Shown: one piece after another, positions 1 through 5,004 of the stretch
Numbering within the stretch: position 1 is the stretch's first letter
Layout: each line of letters opens with the position of its first letter
Assembly (NCBI GenBank): GCA_937889795.1
Contig: CALBZH010000159.1
Span: forward strand, 1-5,004
DNA length: 5,004 nt
Reading direction: 5' to 3'
DNA from: an uncultured Syntrophobacteraceae bacterium
GTDB taxonomy: Bacteria; Desulfobacterota; Syntrophobacteria; Syntrophobacterales; Syntrophobacteraceae
The notes under the pieces: model-generated
What the model saw: only the letters and a program-made list of their open reading frames with translations
What the model was told of the DNA's origin: nothing
Database searches by the model: none
Position numbers and translations under genes: made by a program

Positions 1-1375
1 CATCTCGGTCGAGGGACGGCACATCGCCAACTGGCTGATCGGCCAGGTTCGCAGCGAAACACTGGACGAAGAAAAGACCCTTCAATACGCCCGAGAGATC
101 GATGTGGACCAAGCGGCCTTTCGTGCGGCTTATCTCCAGGTGCCTTTCATGCCGCAGGAGCAGTTCGAGCGGGTGGCAGAAGTGCTCTTTATCGTGGCCA
201 ATCAGATTTCCACCTCCGCCTATCAGAACATTCAGCAGGAACGCTTTATTCTTCAGCTCAGGCGGGCGGAGGAGAATCTTCGCAAGTACGAGCGTATCGT
301 TTCCGGGTCTCAGGACGTGATGGCGCTGATCTCGCGCGATTGTCTCTACGAGGCGGTGAACGAGAAGTTTCTGGCGGCCCACGGGCGGCTTCGCGAGGAA
401 GTCGTGGGCCGCGCGGTGTGCGATATCATGGGGGACGCCGCCTTTCGGGAGACCATTCAGGCTCGGATCGAACAGGCTCTCATGGGACGGACGGTTCGCT
501 ACGAAGCGACCTTTGACTTCCTGGGCTTGGGGCGGAAGATCATGGACGTCACCTATTTTCCCGTGCACGACGAAACGGGACAGGTGGACGGAGTGGTTCT
601 CAACGCCCGGGACGTTACCGAGACCCGAGATCTGGAAGAGCAGTTGATGCAGGCCCAGAAGCTGGATTCCATTGGAACCCTTGCCAGTGGAGTCGCTCAC
701 GAGATCAACAATCCCATCAACGGCATCATGAACTACGCCCAATTGATGCTCGACAGAATGGCGGAGGATGACCCTTCGAGGGAGCTCGCGCACGAGATTG
801 TACACGAGACCGAGCGCATCGCTAAGATCGTGAGGAACCTTCTGACGTTTGCCCGCCACGAGAAACAGTCCCACAGCCCGGCTCACCTCTCCGATATTGT
901 CTCCGCAGCCCTGTCCTTGACCCAGACCGTGATGCGGCACGACCAAATTGACCTGCAGGTTGAGGTTTCGGATGATCTGCCTCGCATCAAGTGCAGGAGT
1001 CAGCAGATCCAGCAGGTGCTGCTGAATCTGCTGACCAACGCGCGGGATTCCTTGAACGAACGGTATCCTGGATACAGCCCGCACAAGAAGGTTCGGGTTT
1101 CGGCGGAGGTGATTGCCAAGCAGGGACAGCCGTTCATTCGGACCACGGTTGAAGATACCGGAGTCGGGATCTCTCCGGATAACCGGAGCAGGATCTTCGA
1201 TCCCTTCTTCACGACCAAGCCCAAGGAATCGGGTACGGGCCTGGGACTTTCCATCAGTTACGGAATCGTGAAGGACCATGGCGGGGAGTTGAGCATGGAG
1301 AGCGAGCCGGGCAAGCTCACTCGATTTCACATGGATCTTCCCGTGGACAACGGATGGTCGATCGAAAAGAGCTGA
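1..1375 (+). CDS. PocR-PAS sensor histidine kinase, 5' end beyond the window
   Basis: The reading frame is open from base 2, so the protein begins outside the window; the GTG at 104 is internal. Counting from the codon at base 2, residues 1 to about 78 match the end of a PocR-type sensory domain (VEGRHIANWLIGQV, then VPFMPQEQFERVAEVL). A short coiled linker leads to a PAS domain at about 92-210. A HisKA dimerisation domain follows with the H-box HEINNP, placing the phospho-accepting His at 233. The HATPase domain has the N-box NLLTNA (Asn 346), G1 box DTGVG (385-389), F box FDPFFTTK (399-406) and G2 box GTGLGLS (411-417), so all catalytic boxes are intact. There is no receiver domain and no transmembrane segment in the visible part, so it is probably a cytosolic kinase sensing a small molecule through PocR (family knowledge: PocR domains are thought to bind small organic ligands). 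No response regulator lies within the window downstream; the partner may be upstream or elsewhere. Confidence 0.93.
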   Translation, partial: ISVEGRHIANWLIGQVRSETLDEEKTLQYAREIDVDQAAFRAAYLQVPFMPQEQFERVAEVLFIVANQISTSAYQNIQQERFILQLRRAEENLRKYERIVSGSQDVMALISRDCLYEAVNEKFLAAHGRLREEVVGRAVCDIMGDAAFRETIQARIEQALMGRTVRYEATFDFLGLGRKIMDVTYFPVHDETGQVDGVVLNARDVTETRDLEEQLMQAQKLDSIGTLASGVAHEINNPINGIMNYAQLMLDRMAEDDPSRELAHEIVHETERIAKIVRNLLTFARHEKQSHSPAHLSDIVSAALSLTQTVMRHDQIDLQVEVSDDLPRIKCRSQQIQQVLLNLLTNARDSLNERYPGYSPHKKVRVSAEVIAKQGQPFIRTTVEDTGVGISPDNRSRIFDPFFTTKPKESGTGLGLSISYGIVKDHGGELSMESEPGKLTRFHMDLPVDNGWSIEKS

Positions 1376-1406
1376 ACCCTCACGAACCGGTGGCAGCTAC
1401 GGCGCG

Positions 1407-1428
1407 GCAGAAGTTCTGCACCTGCAGG
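1407..1428. repeat. adjacent short palindromes downstream of the kinase gene
   Basis: GCAGAA-G-TTCTGC (1407-1419) is a perfect 6-bp inverted repeat around one central base. It is followed at 1421-1428 by the self-complementary CCTGCAGG; the two also share the inverted repeat CTGCA-CC-TGCAG (1416-1427). The site is 32 bases past the kinase stop codon. It could be a protein-binding site or a small RNA hairpin, but no U tract follows, so it is not a standard intrinsic terminator. Chance is possible for elements this short. Confidence 0.3.
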
Positions 1429-1433
1429 AGATC

Positions 1434-1468
1434 GATGCTAGATGCCAGATTCCGGATGCGAGATGAAA
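1434..1468. repeat. five-unit 7-bp tandem repeat (GATGCNA-like)
   Basis: Five consecutive heptamers start at 1434, 1441, 1448, 1455 and 1462: GATGCTA, GATGCCA, GATTCCG, GATGCGA, GATGAAA. GAT begins every unit and the period is exactly 7, with decay in the third and last units. The block is noncoding. It looks like a short degenerate simple-sequence array; function unknown. Confidence 0.6.
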
Positions 1469-1483
1469 CGAATGTGAAGGGGG

Positions 1484-1535
1484 GGCTTGAGATCGCTCCC
1501 TTCGGTCGATATGAGAGAAAGTCCACTTCTCAGCC
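1484..1535 (+). other. predicted stem-loop in the noncoding region
   Basis: GGCTTGAGA (1484-1492) can pair with TCTCAGCC (1528-1535), giving eight base pairs with one bulged T at 1488. An alternative inner stem pairs ATCG (1492-1495) with CGAT (1507-1510) around a CUCCCUUCGGU loop. The stretch resembles, by eye, the short dispersed palindromes of the GAGAT...CGCT...CGGT kind seen between genes in many bacteria, so it may be a degenerate copy of such a repeat rather than an RNA gene. Folding was done by hand only. Confidence 0.35.
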
Positions 1536-1542
1536 GTCCCGG

Positions 1543-1626
1543 GTGCTGCGTCGCCAGACGGGATGAGCCTGCCGAGCCGTTGGTCCCCAAAAGCGACAGG
1601 ACCCGATTGCCCCGGCACGCTTTTTT
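1543..1626 (+). terminator. possible branched RNA structure ending in a T6 run; candidate terminator
   Basis: GTGCTG (1543-1548) pairs with CGGCAC (1613-1618), including one G-U pair, just before GC and a T6 run (1621-1626). Stacked directly on the 5' strand is a hairpin CGTC-GCCA-GACG (1549-1560) with a GNNA-type tetraloop. A second hairpin pairs GGTCC (1582-1586) with GGACC (1599-1603). A competing pairing is CGGGT (1540-1544) with ACCCG (1601-1605). It could end transcription from the kinase gene or be the 3' end of a small RNA. The closing stem is only 6 bp and the enclosed span is long, so it is not a textbook terminator. Confidence 0.33.
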
Positions 1627-1635
1627 CTGTATACA
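1607..1635 (+). promoter_or_regulatory. candidate sigma-70-type promoter for the YkgJ-like gene
   Basis: TTGCCC (1607-1612) and TATACA (1630-1635) are 17 bases apart, and each matches four of six consensus positions. The predicted start would be near 1642, giving a leader of roughly 55 bases before the ATG at 1698. The spacer contains the T6 run of the terminator-like structure. The -10 element lies in the perfect palindrome CTGTATACAG (1627-1636), which could be an operator. Confidence 0.4.
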
Positions 1636-1697
1636 GAGTGGCCCACGCGTGATCAACCGCGCAAGGGAAGACCTCAGGAAGGGAGTCAGTAGGAGCG

Positions 1698-2627
1698 ATG
1701 CCAGAATCACAACGAAGCGAACGTCAATCCAGATCCGTCAAAAACCCCGCCGAGTGGGACCTTGAAACCCTTCTCCGCAATGTGACCGATTTCATTGATG
1801 ATGTGGTGCGGGAAATCCAGACGCCCTTGCCGGTGGCGCGGGTGCGGTATCAGATCGAGCAGGAGCCGGCCTACCAGGAGATGCTCCAGCAATGGTCCCG
1901 TTGGACTGGACCACAGCGACTCGATGCCTGGAAGAAGATCCCGGAGATGGCCGAGCGGGGGATTCGGGACGTTCTGCCCACCTGCGTGCAGTGTGGGGAG
2001 TGTTGCCGCAAAGGGAGTCCTACTCTGTTGCTGGAGGATCTCGAGATCCTGCAATCTGGCGGTATCCCATGGGAAAAGCTGGTGACGCTCAGGAGGGGCG
2101 AGCCCGTTCGGTCGGCATTCGAGGACAAGCCAGCGATCCTGGTGGATGAGCGGATCAAATTGCAGGAGAGGCCCGGAGTCCGCGAATGCGCTCTGTTCGA
2201 CAACACGACGAATCAATGCACGGTGTATGCGAACCGGCCGATGCAATGCCGCGCACAGGCCTGCTGGGATCCCGAGGAAGCCCGTGCTCTCGAGGCCGAG
2301 CCCTACCTGACCCGCAGGGATATTTTTAAGAACTTGGAGCTTCTCCTGGACGTCATCGAGGAGCACGACAAGCGCTGCACCTTCGACAAATTGAACGCGG
2401 CTTTCATGCGCCTCGCCGGAAAGACGGACGCATCACTGGAGGAAGTCCTTCAACTCGTAGCCTATGAGGATCATTTTCGCACCTTCTTCGCCGAGCAATT
2501 GAAGATTCCATCGGAGAACATGAACCTGGTGTTTGGGCGGAGCTTCGCGGACCTGGTGCCGCTTTTCGGGTTCCGCGTGCGGACTGAGGCGGATGGAGCC
2601 CGGTGCCTGGTTCAGGAAGAGGAGTGA
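1698..2627 (+). CDS. YkgJ-family cysteine-cluster protein, 309 residues
   Basis: The centre carries the YkgJ-type cysteine signature: CVQCGECC (Cys 96, 99, 102, 103), then Cys 164 in ECALFD, Cys 174 in NQCTVY and NRPMQC (Cys 184), with further Cys at 189 and 227. In this family the conserved cysteines are believed to bind zinc or an iron-sulfur cluster; no reaction is established, so the function is open. About 95 residues precede the cluster and about 120 follow it, both soluble and probably helical, so the protein is longer than the minimal domain. No signal peptide or membrane segment is visible, suggesting a cytosolic protein. The ATG at 1698 is the first possible start after the in-frame TGA at 1650. 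Ribosome-site support is imperfect: AGGAG at 1691-1695 is only 2 bases from the ATG, while GGAAGGGAG (1677-1685) is 12 bases away. It faces the zinc-ribbon gene convergently. Confidence 0.88.
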   Translation: MPESQRSERQSRSVKNPAEWDLETLLRNVTDFIDDVVREIQTPLPVARVRYQIEQEPAYQEMLQQWSRWTGPQRLDAWKKIPEMAERGIRDVLPTCVQCGECCRKGSPTLLLEDLEILQSGGIPWEKLVTLRRGEPVRSAFEDKPAILVDERIKLQERPGVRECALFDNTTNQCTVYANRPMQCRAQACWDPEEARALEAEPYLTRRDIFKNLELLLDVIEEHDKRCTFDKLNAAFMRLAGKTDASLEEVLQLVAYEDHFRTFFAEQLKIPSENMNLVFGRSFADLVPLFGFRVRTEADGARCLVQEEE

Positions 2628-2666
2628 GGGCCACTCGAGGGGGCTCGGATTTTGGGGGGATCGGGA

Positions 2667-2690
2667 GCTTAGGCTTCTTTCGGGCTGAGC
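2667..2690 (+). terminator. weak hairpin after the YkgJ-like gene
   Basis: GCTTAG (2667-2672) pairs with CTGAGC (2685-2690), one pair being G-U, about 40 bases after the stop codon. No U tract follows, so it may be a 3'-end stabilising hairpin or chance rather than an intrinsic terminator. Confidence 0.22.
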
Positions 2691-2821
2691 AGTAGGGATG
2701 GCCCACACGAGCGCTGCGACGGGTCCAGGTGGTGGTGGATCCATCTAGAATCGGCTGTTGGCCGGAGCGAATCGTGCGGGCCTGTCAATGCGGCTTGCAT
2801 GGATACCTGCCTCCTGAAATC

Positions 2822-2840
2822 CGCGGGTGGGTGCCCCGCG
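2822..2840. terminator. GC-rich hairpin between convergent genes
   Basis: CGCGGG (2822-2827) and CCCGCG (2835-2840) form a perfect 6-bp all-GC stem with a 7-base loop. It lies about 65 bases beyond the zinc-ribbon stop on the minus strand. Neither side has a strong U tract (minus side reads GATTTC), so termination on either strand is possible but not clear. Confidence 0.32.
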
Positions 2841-2905
2841 TCAGTTCTTGAGTCGGTGAAATCCTTCGGAAGCCAACGTCAATCGTATTCCTCGGTCTCG
2901 CTGCG

Positions 2906-3424
2906 TCAGAGAGGCTCGGCATTCCCGGTCAGTTTGTGGCCGCAGCCTGAGCAGAAATTGTCCCCGAACGCGAAATGCTTGCCACAATTTGCGCACTGGC
3001 TCTCGGTGCCTTTGGCGGTGATCCAGCTTTCCAGTTCTTCCAGAACACCTCGGATGCTGTCTTCTGCGTCCCGAAGGCAACTGATGATGTTCATCCTACC
3101 GTGGAAGGTCATGCCGTCTCCGTAGGCGACGAGGGAGTCGATCATGCACTTGGCGTCATGAATCAACCCCATGGCCGGCTGCAAATATTCTTCAATGATA
3201 ACGGACCGTTCTGTATACAATCGACAGCAGTTGACTTCGAACCAGCCCTCGGCCAGGTCGTTGGAGGTGAACAAGCTGTCCAGCACTCCATTCTCGACTC
3301 GTTCTTTCGCCCCACCGATGAGATCCAAAGACCGGTGCAGGTGATGGATGGCTTTCATCAGGTCGTTGCCGCCAATCGGCGGAGTCACATCACAATAGGC
3401 ATGGGTCAACAGTTCAAGGAACAT
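2906..3424 (-). CDS. uncharacterised helical protein with C-terminal zinc ribbon, 172 residues
   Basis: I do not recognise residues 1-140 as a known family. They look mostly alpha-helical and soluble, with several scattered Cys (11, 66, 67, 93, 116) and a His pair in AIHHLHRSL. The C-terminus is a short zinc ribbon: Cys 144 and 147 in CANCG, a 10-residue gap, then Cys 158 and 161 in FCSGCGHKL, the usual form of the small zinc-ribbon domains found at protein ends. Such ribbons often mediate protein or nucleic-acid contacts, but no role can be assigned. The ATG at 3424 is well supported by AAGGAG with 6-base spacing. The start lies inside the upstream 43-codon ORF (19-base overlap), pointing to coupled translation. 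Base composition inside the gene dips (about 40% GC at 3181-3240) below its neighbours. The minus frame is preferred over the long opposite-strand frame because of the ribbon motif and ribosome site. Confidence 0.82.
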   Translation of the reverse strand: MFLELLTHAYCDVTPPIGGNDLMKAIHHLHRSLDLIGGAKERVENGVLDSLFTSNDLAEGWFEVNCCRLYTERSVIIEEYLQPAMGLIHDAKCMIDSLVAYGDGMTFHGRMNIISCLRDAEDSIRGVLEELESWITAKGTESQCANCGKHFAFGDNFCSGCGHKLTGNAEPL

Positions 3425-3537
3425 CGGGGTCTCCTTCTCTCGAATGCAAAGGCCGGGCAGACCTTGGGGAAGACGATGGCGGCGTGCGCCAGAGCAAGGC
3501 TGACAAACATCGTGATCACAAAGAAGTTACTTTCCAT
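3406..3537 (-). CDS. small ORF, 43 residues, one hydrophobic segment
   Basis: The ATG at 3537 follows a strong purine-rich ribosome site (AGGAAGGAG, then 4 bases). The product has a hydrophobic stretch at about residues 5-23 (FFVITMFVSLALAHAAIVF), consistent with a single membrane segment or an uncleaved signal-like sequence, then a short tail with three Cys (27, 39, 43) and an ERRRPR patch. The AGA-AGG-AGA codons in that patch are the Shine-Dalgarno of the zinc-ribbon gene, so the tail sequence may be shaped by that need. It could be a real membrane microprotein or a leader ORF that controls translation of the next gene. There is no family I can name. The in-frame ATG at 3729 would give 107 residues, but the internal start has the better ribosome site. 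Confidence 0.45.
   Translation of the reverse strand: MESNFFVITMFVSLALAHAAIVFPKVCPAFAFERRRPRCSLNC
3431..3436 (-). promoter_or_regulatory. ribosome binding site of the zinc-ribbon gene
   Basis: On the minus strand AAGGAG sits 6 bases before the ATG at 3424. It decides the start of the zinc-ribbon gene and lies within the coding sequence of the upstream small ORF, so ribosomes on that ORF would pass over it. Confidence 0.7.
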
Positions 3538-3541
3538 GGTT

Positions 3542-3550
3542 CTCCTTCCT
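3542..3550 (-). promoter_or_regulatory. ribosome binding site of the small ORF
   Basis: On the minus strand AGGAAGGAG ends 4 bases before the ATG at 3537. The match is strong although the spacing is slightly short; it is the main evidence that the 43-codon ORF is translated. Confidence 0.55.
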
Positions 3551-3583
3551 GTTTTTCTCTCGAGGGTCTTGTTCAATGGGTGA

Positions 3584-3628
3584 CCGAGCTCGGGATGCTC
3601 GCCCTGCAAGCATCGACCTTGTTGATGC
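3584..3628 (-). promoter_or_regulatory. leader with mutually exclusive hairpins
   Basis: Read on the minus strand, three elements occur in order: GCATC (3628-3624), GATGC (3614-3610, extending to GATGCT at 3609) and GCATC (3598-3594, preceded by A at 3599). The middle element can pair with the first (5 bp, 9-base loop) or with the third (6 bp, 9-base loop), but not both. The palindrome CCGAGCTCGG (3584-3593) abuts the third element. They precede the small ORF's ribosome site. This resembles an attenuator or a switchable leader, but it is a hand-found structure of short stems. Confidence 0.3.
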
Positions 3629-3643
3629 GTTTGTTTTGCACGA

Positions 3644-3672
3644 ATCATACCGTTCAGCAGACTAATCGGAAA
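3644..3672 (-). promoter_or_regulatory. candidate promoter for the small ORF and zinc-ribbon gene
   Basis: On the minus strand a good -10 element, TATGAT (3649-3644, five of six), lies 17 bases after a poor -35, TTTCCG (3672-3667, three of six). Transcription would start near 3637 and leave a leader of about 100 bases that includes the alternative hairpins. Confidence 0.3.
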
Positions 3673-3726
3673 GAGGACCGGAAGAATCAATGGGAAGTTG
3701 CAGGACGAGGACTGGGCAGGCTTCTT

Positions 3727-3783
3727 CAAAACAAATGAGCCCTCGATCTGCGTCCGAAAAGGGCAATAATCTTGAACGAGGGC
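3727..3783 (-). terminator. terminator-like inverted repeat after the MscS gene
   Basis: On the minus strand GCCCTCG (3783-3777) and CGAGGGC (3745-3739) form a perfect 7-bp stem with six G-C pairs, followed by the T-rich TCATTTGTTTTG (3738-3727). The position, about 50 bases past the MscS stop, fits a terminator. The 31-base loop is longer than usual, so strength is uncertain. Confidence 0.4.
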
Positions 3784-3831
3784 ATCAACTGCTACAAATA
3801 AGTATCGATTGGGGTGCTAGACGACGGGGAC

Positions 3832-5004
3832 CTAAACCTCTCCCTTCAGCAGGCCTTGAGGCCAGTTCTTGATGTAAAGATCGCGCTGTGGGAACGGGAT
3901 CTCGATGTCGTGCTCGCGGAAGGCACCAAAAATGGCCGTGTTCAGCTCATGGATGGCCGGTGTCCGGTCTTCGGGCTTCGCGACATGAGCCAGGACGCTG
4001 AAATCCAGTGAGCTTTCGCCGTAGGCGATGAAAAGCACCTGGGGCTGGGGCTGCTTCAGCACCCGTCCGTTGGCTGCACAGATTTCCTCGAGCAGTCGCG
4101 TGACCAGCCCGATGTCTGATCCATACCCAACGCCGATGTTGAGAGTGATCCGACTCGCTCCCCGGCCATAGTGGGTCCAATTGAGGATTTTCGATGCGGT
4201 TAGCTCTGAGTTGGGAATGATCAGCACCGACTTGTCGAAAGTCTGGAACACGGTGCTCCGAATGCGAATTTCTTTGACCTCGCCAAGCTGCCCGTCAATC
4301 GCCAGCATGTCTCCCACCTTGATGGGGCGCTCGATCAGGAGAACCAGACCGCTGAAGAAGTTGCTCACGATGTTCTGAAGCCCCAGGCCGATCCCAACAC
4401 CCAAAGCCCCCATGACGAGTGCCAAATTGGCAAGAGGAAACCCCAGAACATTAAGCGTCATGAGGATCCCCAGGATGAGGATCACATATTGGAGGATGGT
4501 CGAAATGGTATACTGGATCCCAATGTCCCAGCCCGTCCGCGGGAACACGCGGGTCTGAAGAATGCGGGTCGAAAAGCGGGAGAGCCAGAATCCCAGGTTG
4601 AGGACGACGCATCCGAGGATGAGGTTAAGGGGCGACAGCTGCACGGAGCCGATGGGAATGCCATAACGCAGCCACTGTAAGACGGTGAGCAGGTCTGCGG
4701 GCGCTCCGCCCCACAGGGTATAAAGCACGATGCCGCCAGCCCCGGCGAGCAGCACGTCGAACGACCTTTGGGCGAGCGCACACAGGCGGCCGAGGAGGTC
4801 GTACCGGTCCGGGAAGCGCTTGCCGAGCCATCCGTTGTCCGCGTGGAGGAAAAAATGGATGGCGGTCCTCCCCCCCCAGCGCACGAGTATGCCGATGGTG
4901 ACCAGTCCCACGGTCAGCGCGGCGGATCCCACCAGATGCAGGGAAAGCGGCTGAAAGCCTAGCGGGAAAGCCATCAAAGCGATGCCGACGATTCCGATCA
5001 GGCC
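3832..5004 (-). CDS. MscS-family mechanosensitive ion channel, 5' end beyond the window
   Basis: The frame stays open to the right edge: nine codons (GLIGIVGIA) precede the TTG at 4977, and they continue a membrane helix, so the start is outside. Counting from that TTG, membrane segments lie at about 13-33, 73-90, 115-133 and 157-177. The pore-lining helix follows at about 183-215 (NLALVMGALGVGIGLGLQN, then NFFSGLVLL). Next comes the MscS beta domain: ERPIKVGD (216-223), a G-EVKEIRIRST stretch and the signature IIPNSEL (253-259). The cytoplasmic alpha/beta region runs to residue 381, where the gene ends in TAG. With at least five membrane helices it belongs to the larger multi-helix MscS homologues rather than the three-helix E. 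coli MscS type. Known role: inner-membrane channel that opens under tension to release solutes during hypo-osmotic shock. No operon partner is visible. Confidence 0.93.
   Translation of the reverse strand, partial: GLIGIVGIALMAFPLGFQPLSLHLVGSAALTVGLVTIGILVRWGGRTAIHFFLHADNGWLGKRFPDRYDLLGRLCALAQRSFDVLLAGAGGIVLYTLWGGAPADLLTVLQWLRYGIPIGSVQLSPLNLILGCVVLNLGFWLSRFSTRILQTRVFPRTGWDIGIQYTISTILQYVILILGILMTLNVLGFPLANLALVMGALGVGIGLGLQNIVSNFFSGLVLLIERPIKVGDMLAIDGQLGEVKEIRIRSTVFQTFDKSVLIIPNSELTASKILNWTHYGRGASRITLNIGVGYGSDIGLVTRLLEEICAANGRVLKQPQPQVLFIAYGESSLDFSVLAHVAKPEDRTPAIHELNTAIFGAFREHDIEIPFPQRDLYIKNWPQGLLKGEV

Larger units (their letters stand above)
2628..2905. other. intergenic region between convergent genes, no gene seen
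   Basis: This 278-base stretch separates the stop codons of the YkgJ-like gene and the zinc-ribbon gene. I see no credible coding region on either strand; short open frames here lack recognisable motifs. It contains the two hairpins listed separately and is where transcription from both sides must end. Confidence 0.6.

Noticed and set aside
1354..1566. A 70-codon plus-strand frame starting inside the end of the kinase gene
   Set aside because: It runs through the heptad repeats and stem structures, shows no motif and its composition is not protein-like.
1627..1636. CTGTATACAG as an SOS (LexA) box
   Set aside because: The half sites CTGT and ACAG are separated by 2 bases instead of the 8 in the E. 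coli-type box, so the spacing is wrong.
1376..1697. A known riboswitch class in the structured noncoding region
   Set aside because: I compared it by eye with the conserved cores of TPP, cobalamin, SAM, c-di-GMP and guanidine riboswitches and found no match.
1707..2366. A 219-codon open frame on the minus strand opposite the YkgJ-like gene
   Set aside because: It lies wholly antisense to a gene with a clear cysteine signature, is rich in Leu, Pro, Gly and Arg as high-GC shadows are, and has no motif.
3209..3219. TTCTGTATACA shared with 1625-1635 as a dispersed repeat
   Set aside because: Here it falls within codons of the zinc-ribbon gene, there is no flanking similarity, and 11 bases can match by chance.
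2975..3583. A 202-codon open frame on the plus strand opposite the zinc-ribbon gene
   Set aside because: The minus-strand gene has a zinc ribbon and a good ribosome site; the plus frame has no recognisable domain and starts without a convincing ribosome site.
3406..3729. The longer 107-residue version of the small ORF
   Set aside because: The first 64 residues run through the leader hairpins and candidate promoter and lack a convincing ribosome site; the start at 3537 is better supported.

Overview
The window looks like an ordinary chromosomal stretch of a moderately high-GC Gram-negative bacterium. The gene types (a PocR-type sensor kinase, a YkgJ-family cysteine-cluster protein, an MscS-type channel) and the short heptad repeats between genes would suit a deltaproteobacterial lineage of the Syntrophobacter/Desulfo- kind. 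That taxonomic guess rests on general impression only; there is no rRNA or marker gene here. I see no tRNA, rRNA, CRISPR array, transposase or integrase.

Layout. Bases 1-1375 (+) hold the 3' part of a sensor histidine kinase: end of a PocR ligand-binding domain, PAS domain, HisKA and HATPase, no receiver. Bases 1376-1697 are noncoding and dense in small structures: an odd palindrome, five 7-bp tandem repeat units, two predicted stem systems ending in a T6 run, and a candidate promoter whose spacer is that T run. Bases 1698-2627 (+) encode a 309-residue protein with a YkgJ-type cysteine cluster. Bases 2628-2905 lie between convergent genes and show only weak hairpins. On the minus strand, reading leftwards from the right edge, are the 3' part of an MscS-family mechanosensitive channel gene (5004-3832), a terminator-like inverted repeat, a leader with mutually exclusive hairpins and a candidate promoter, a 43-codon small membrane-protein-like ORF (3537-3406), and a 172-residue helical protein with a C-terminal zinc ribbon (3424-2906) that starts inside the small ORF.

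How the genes relate. The kinase and the YkgJ-like gene run in the same direction but about 320 bases and a possible terminator separate them, so they are probably separate units. The MscS gene is likely its own unit. The small ORF and the zinc-ribbon gene overlap by 19 bases and each has a clear Shine-Dalgarno sequence, so they look translationally coupled. This pair is the least explained and most interesting part of the window, together with the structured noncoding stretch at 1434-1636. I do not find convincing evidence of a complete new defence, mobile or signalling system.
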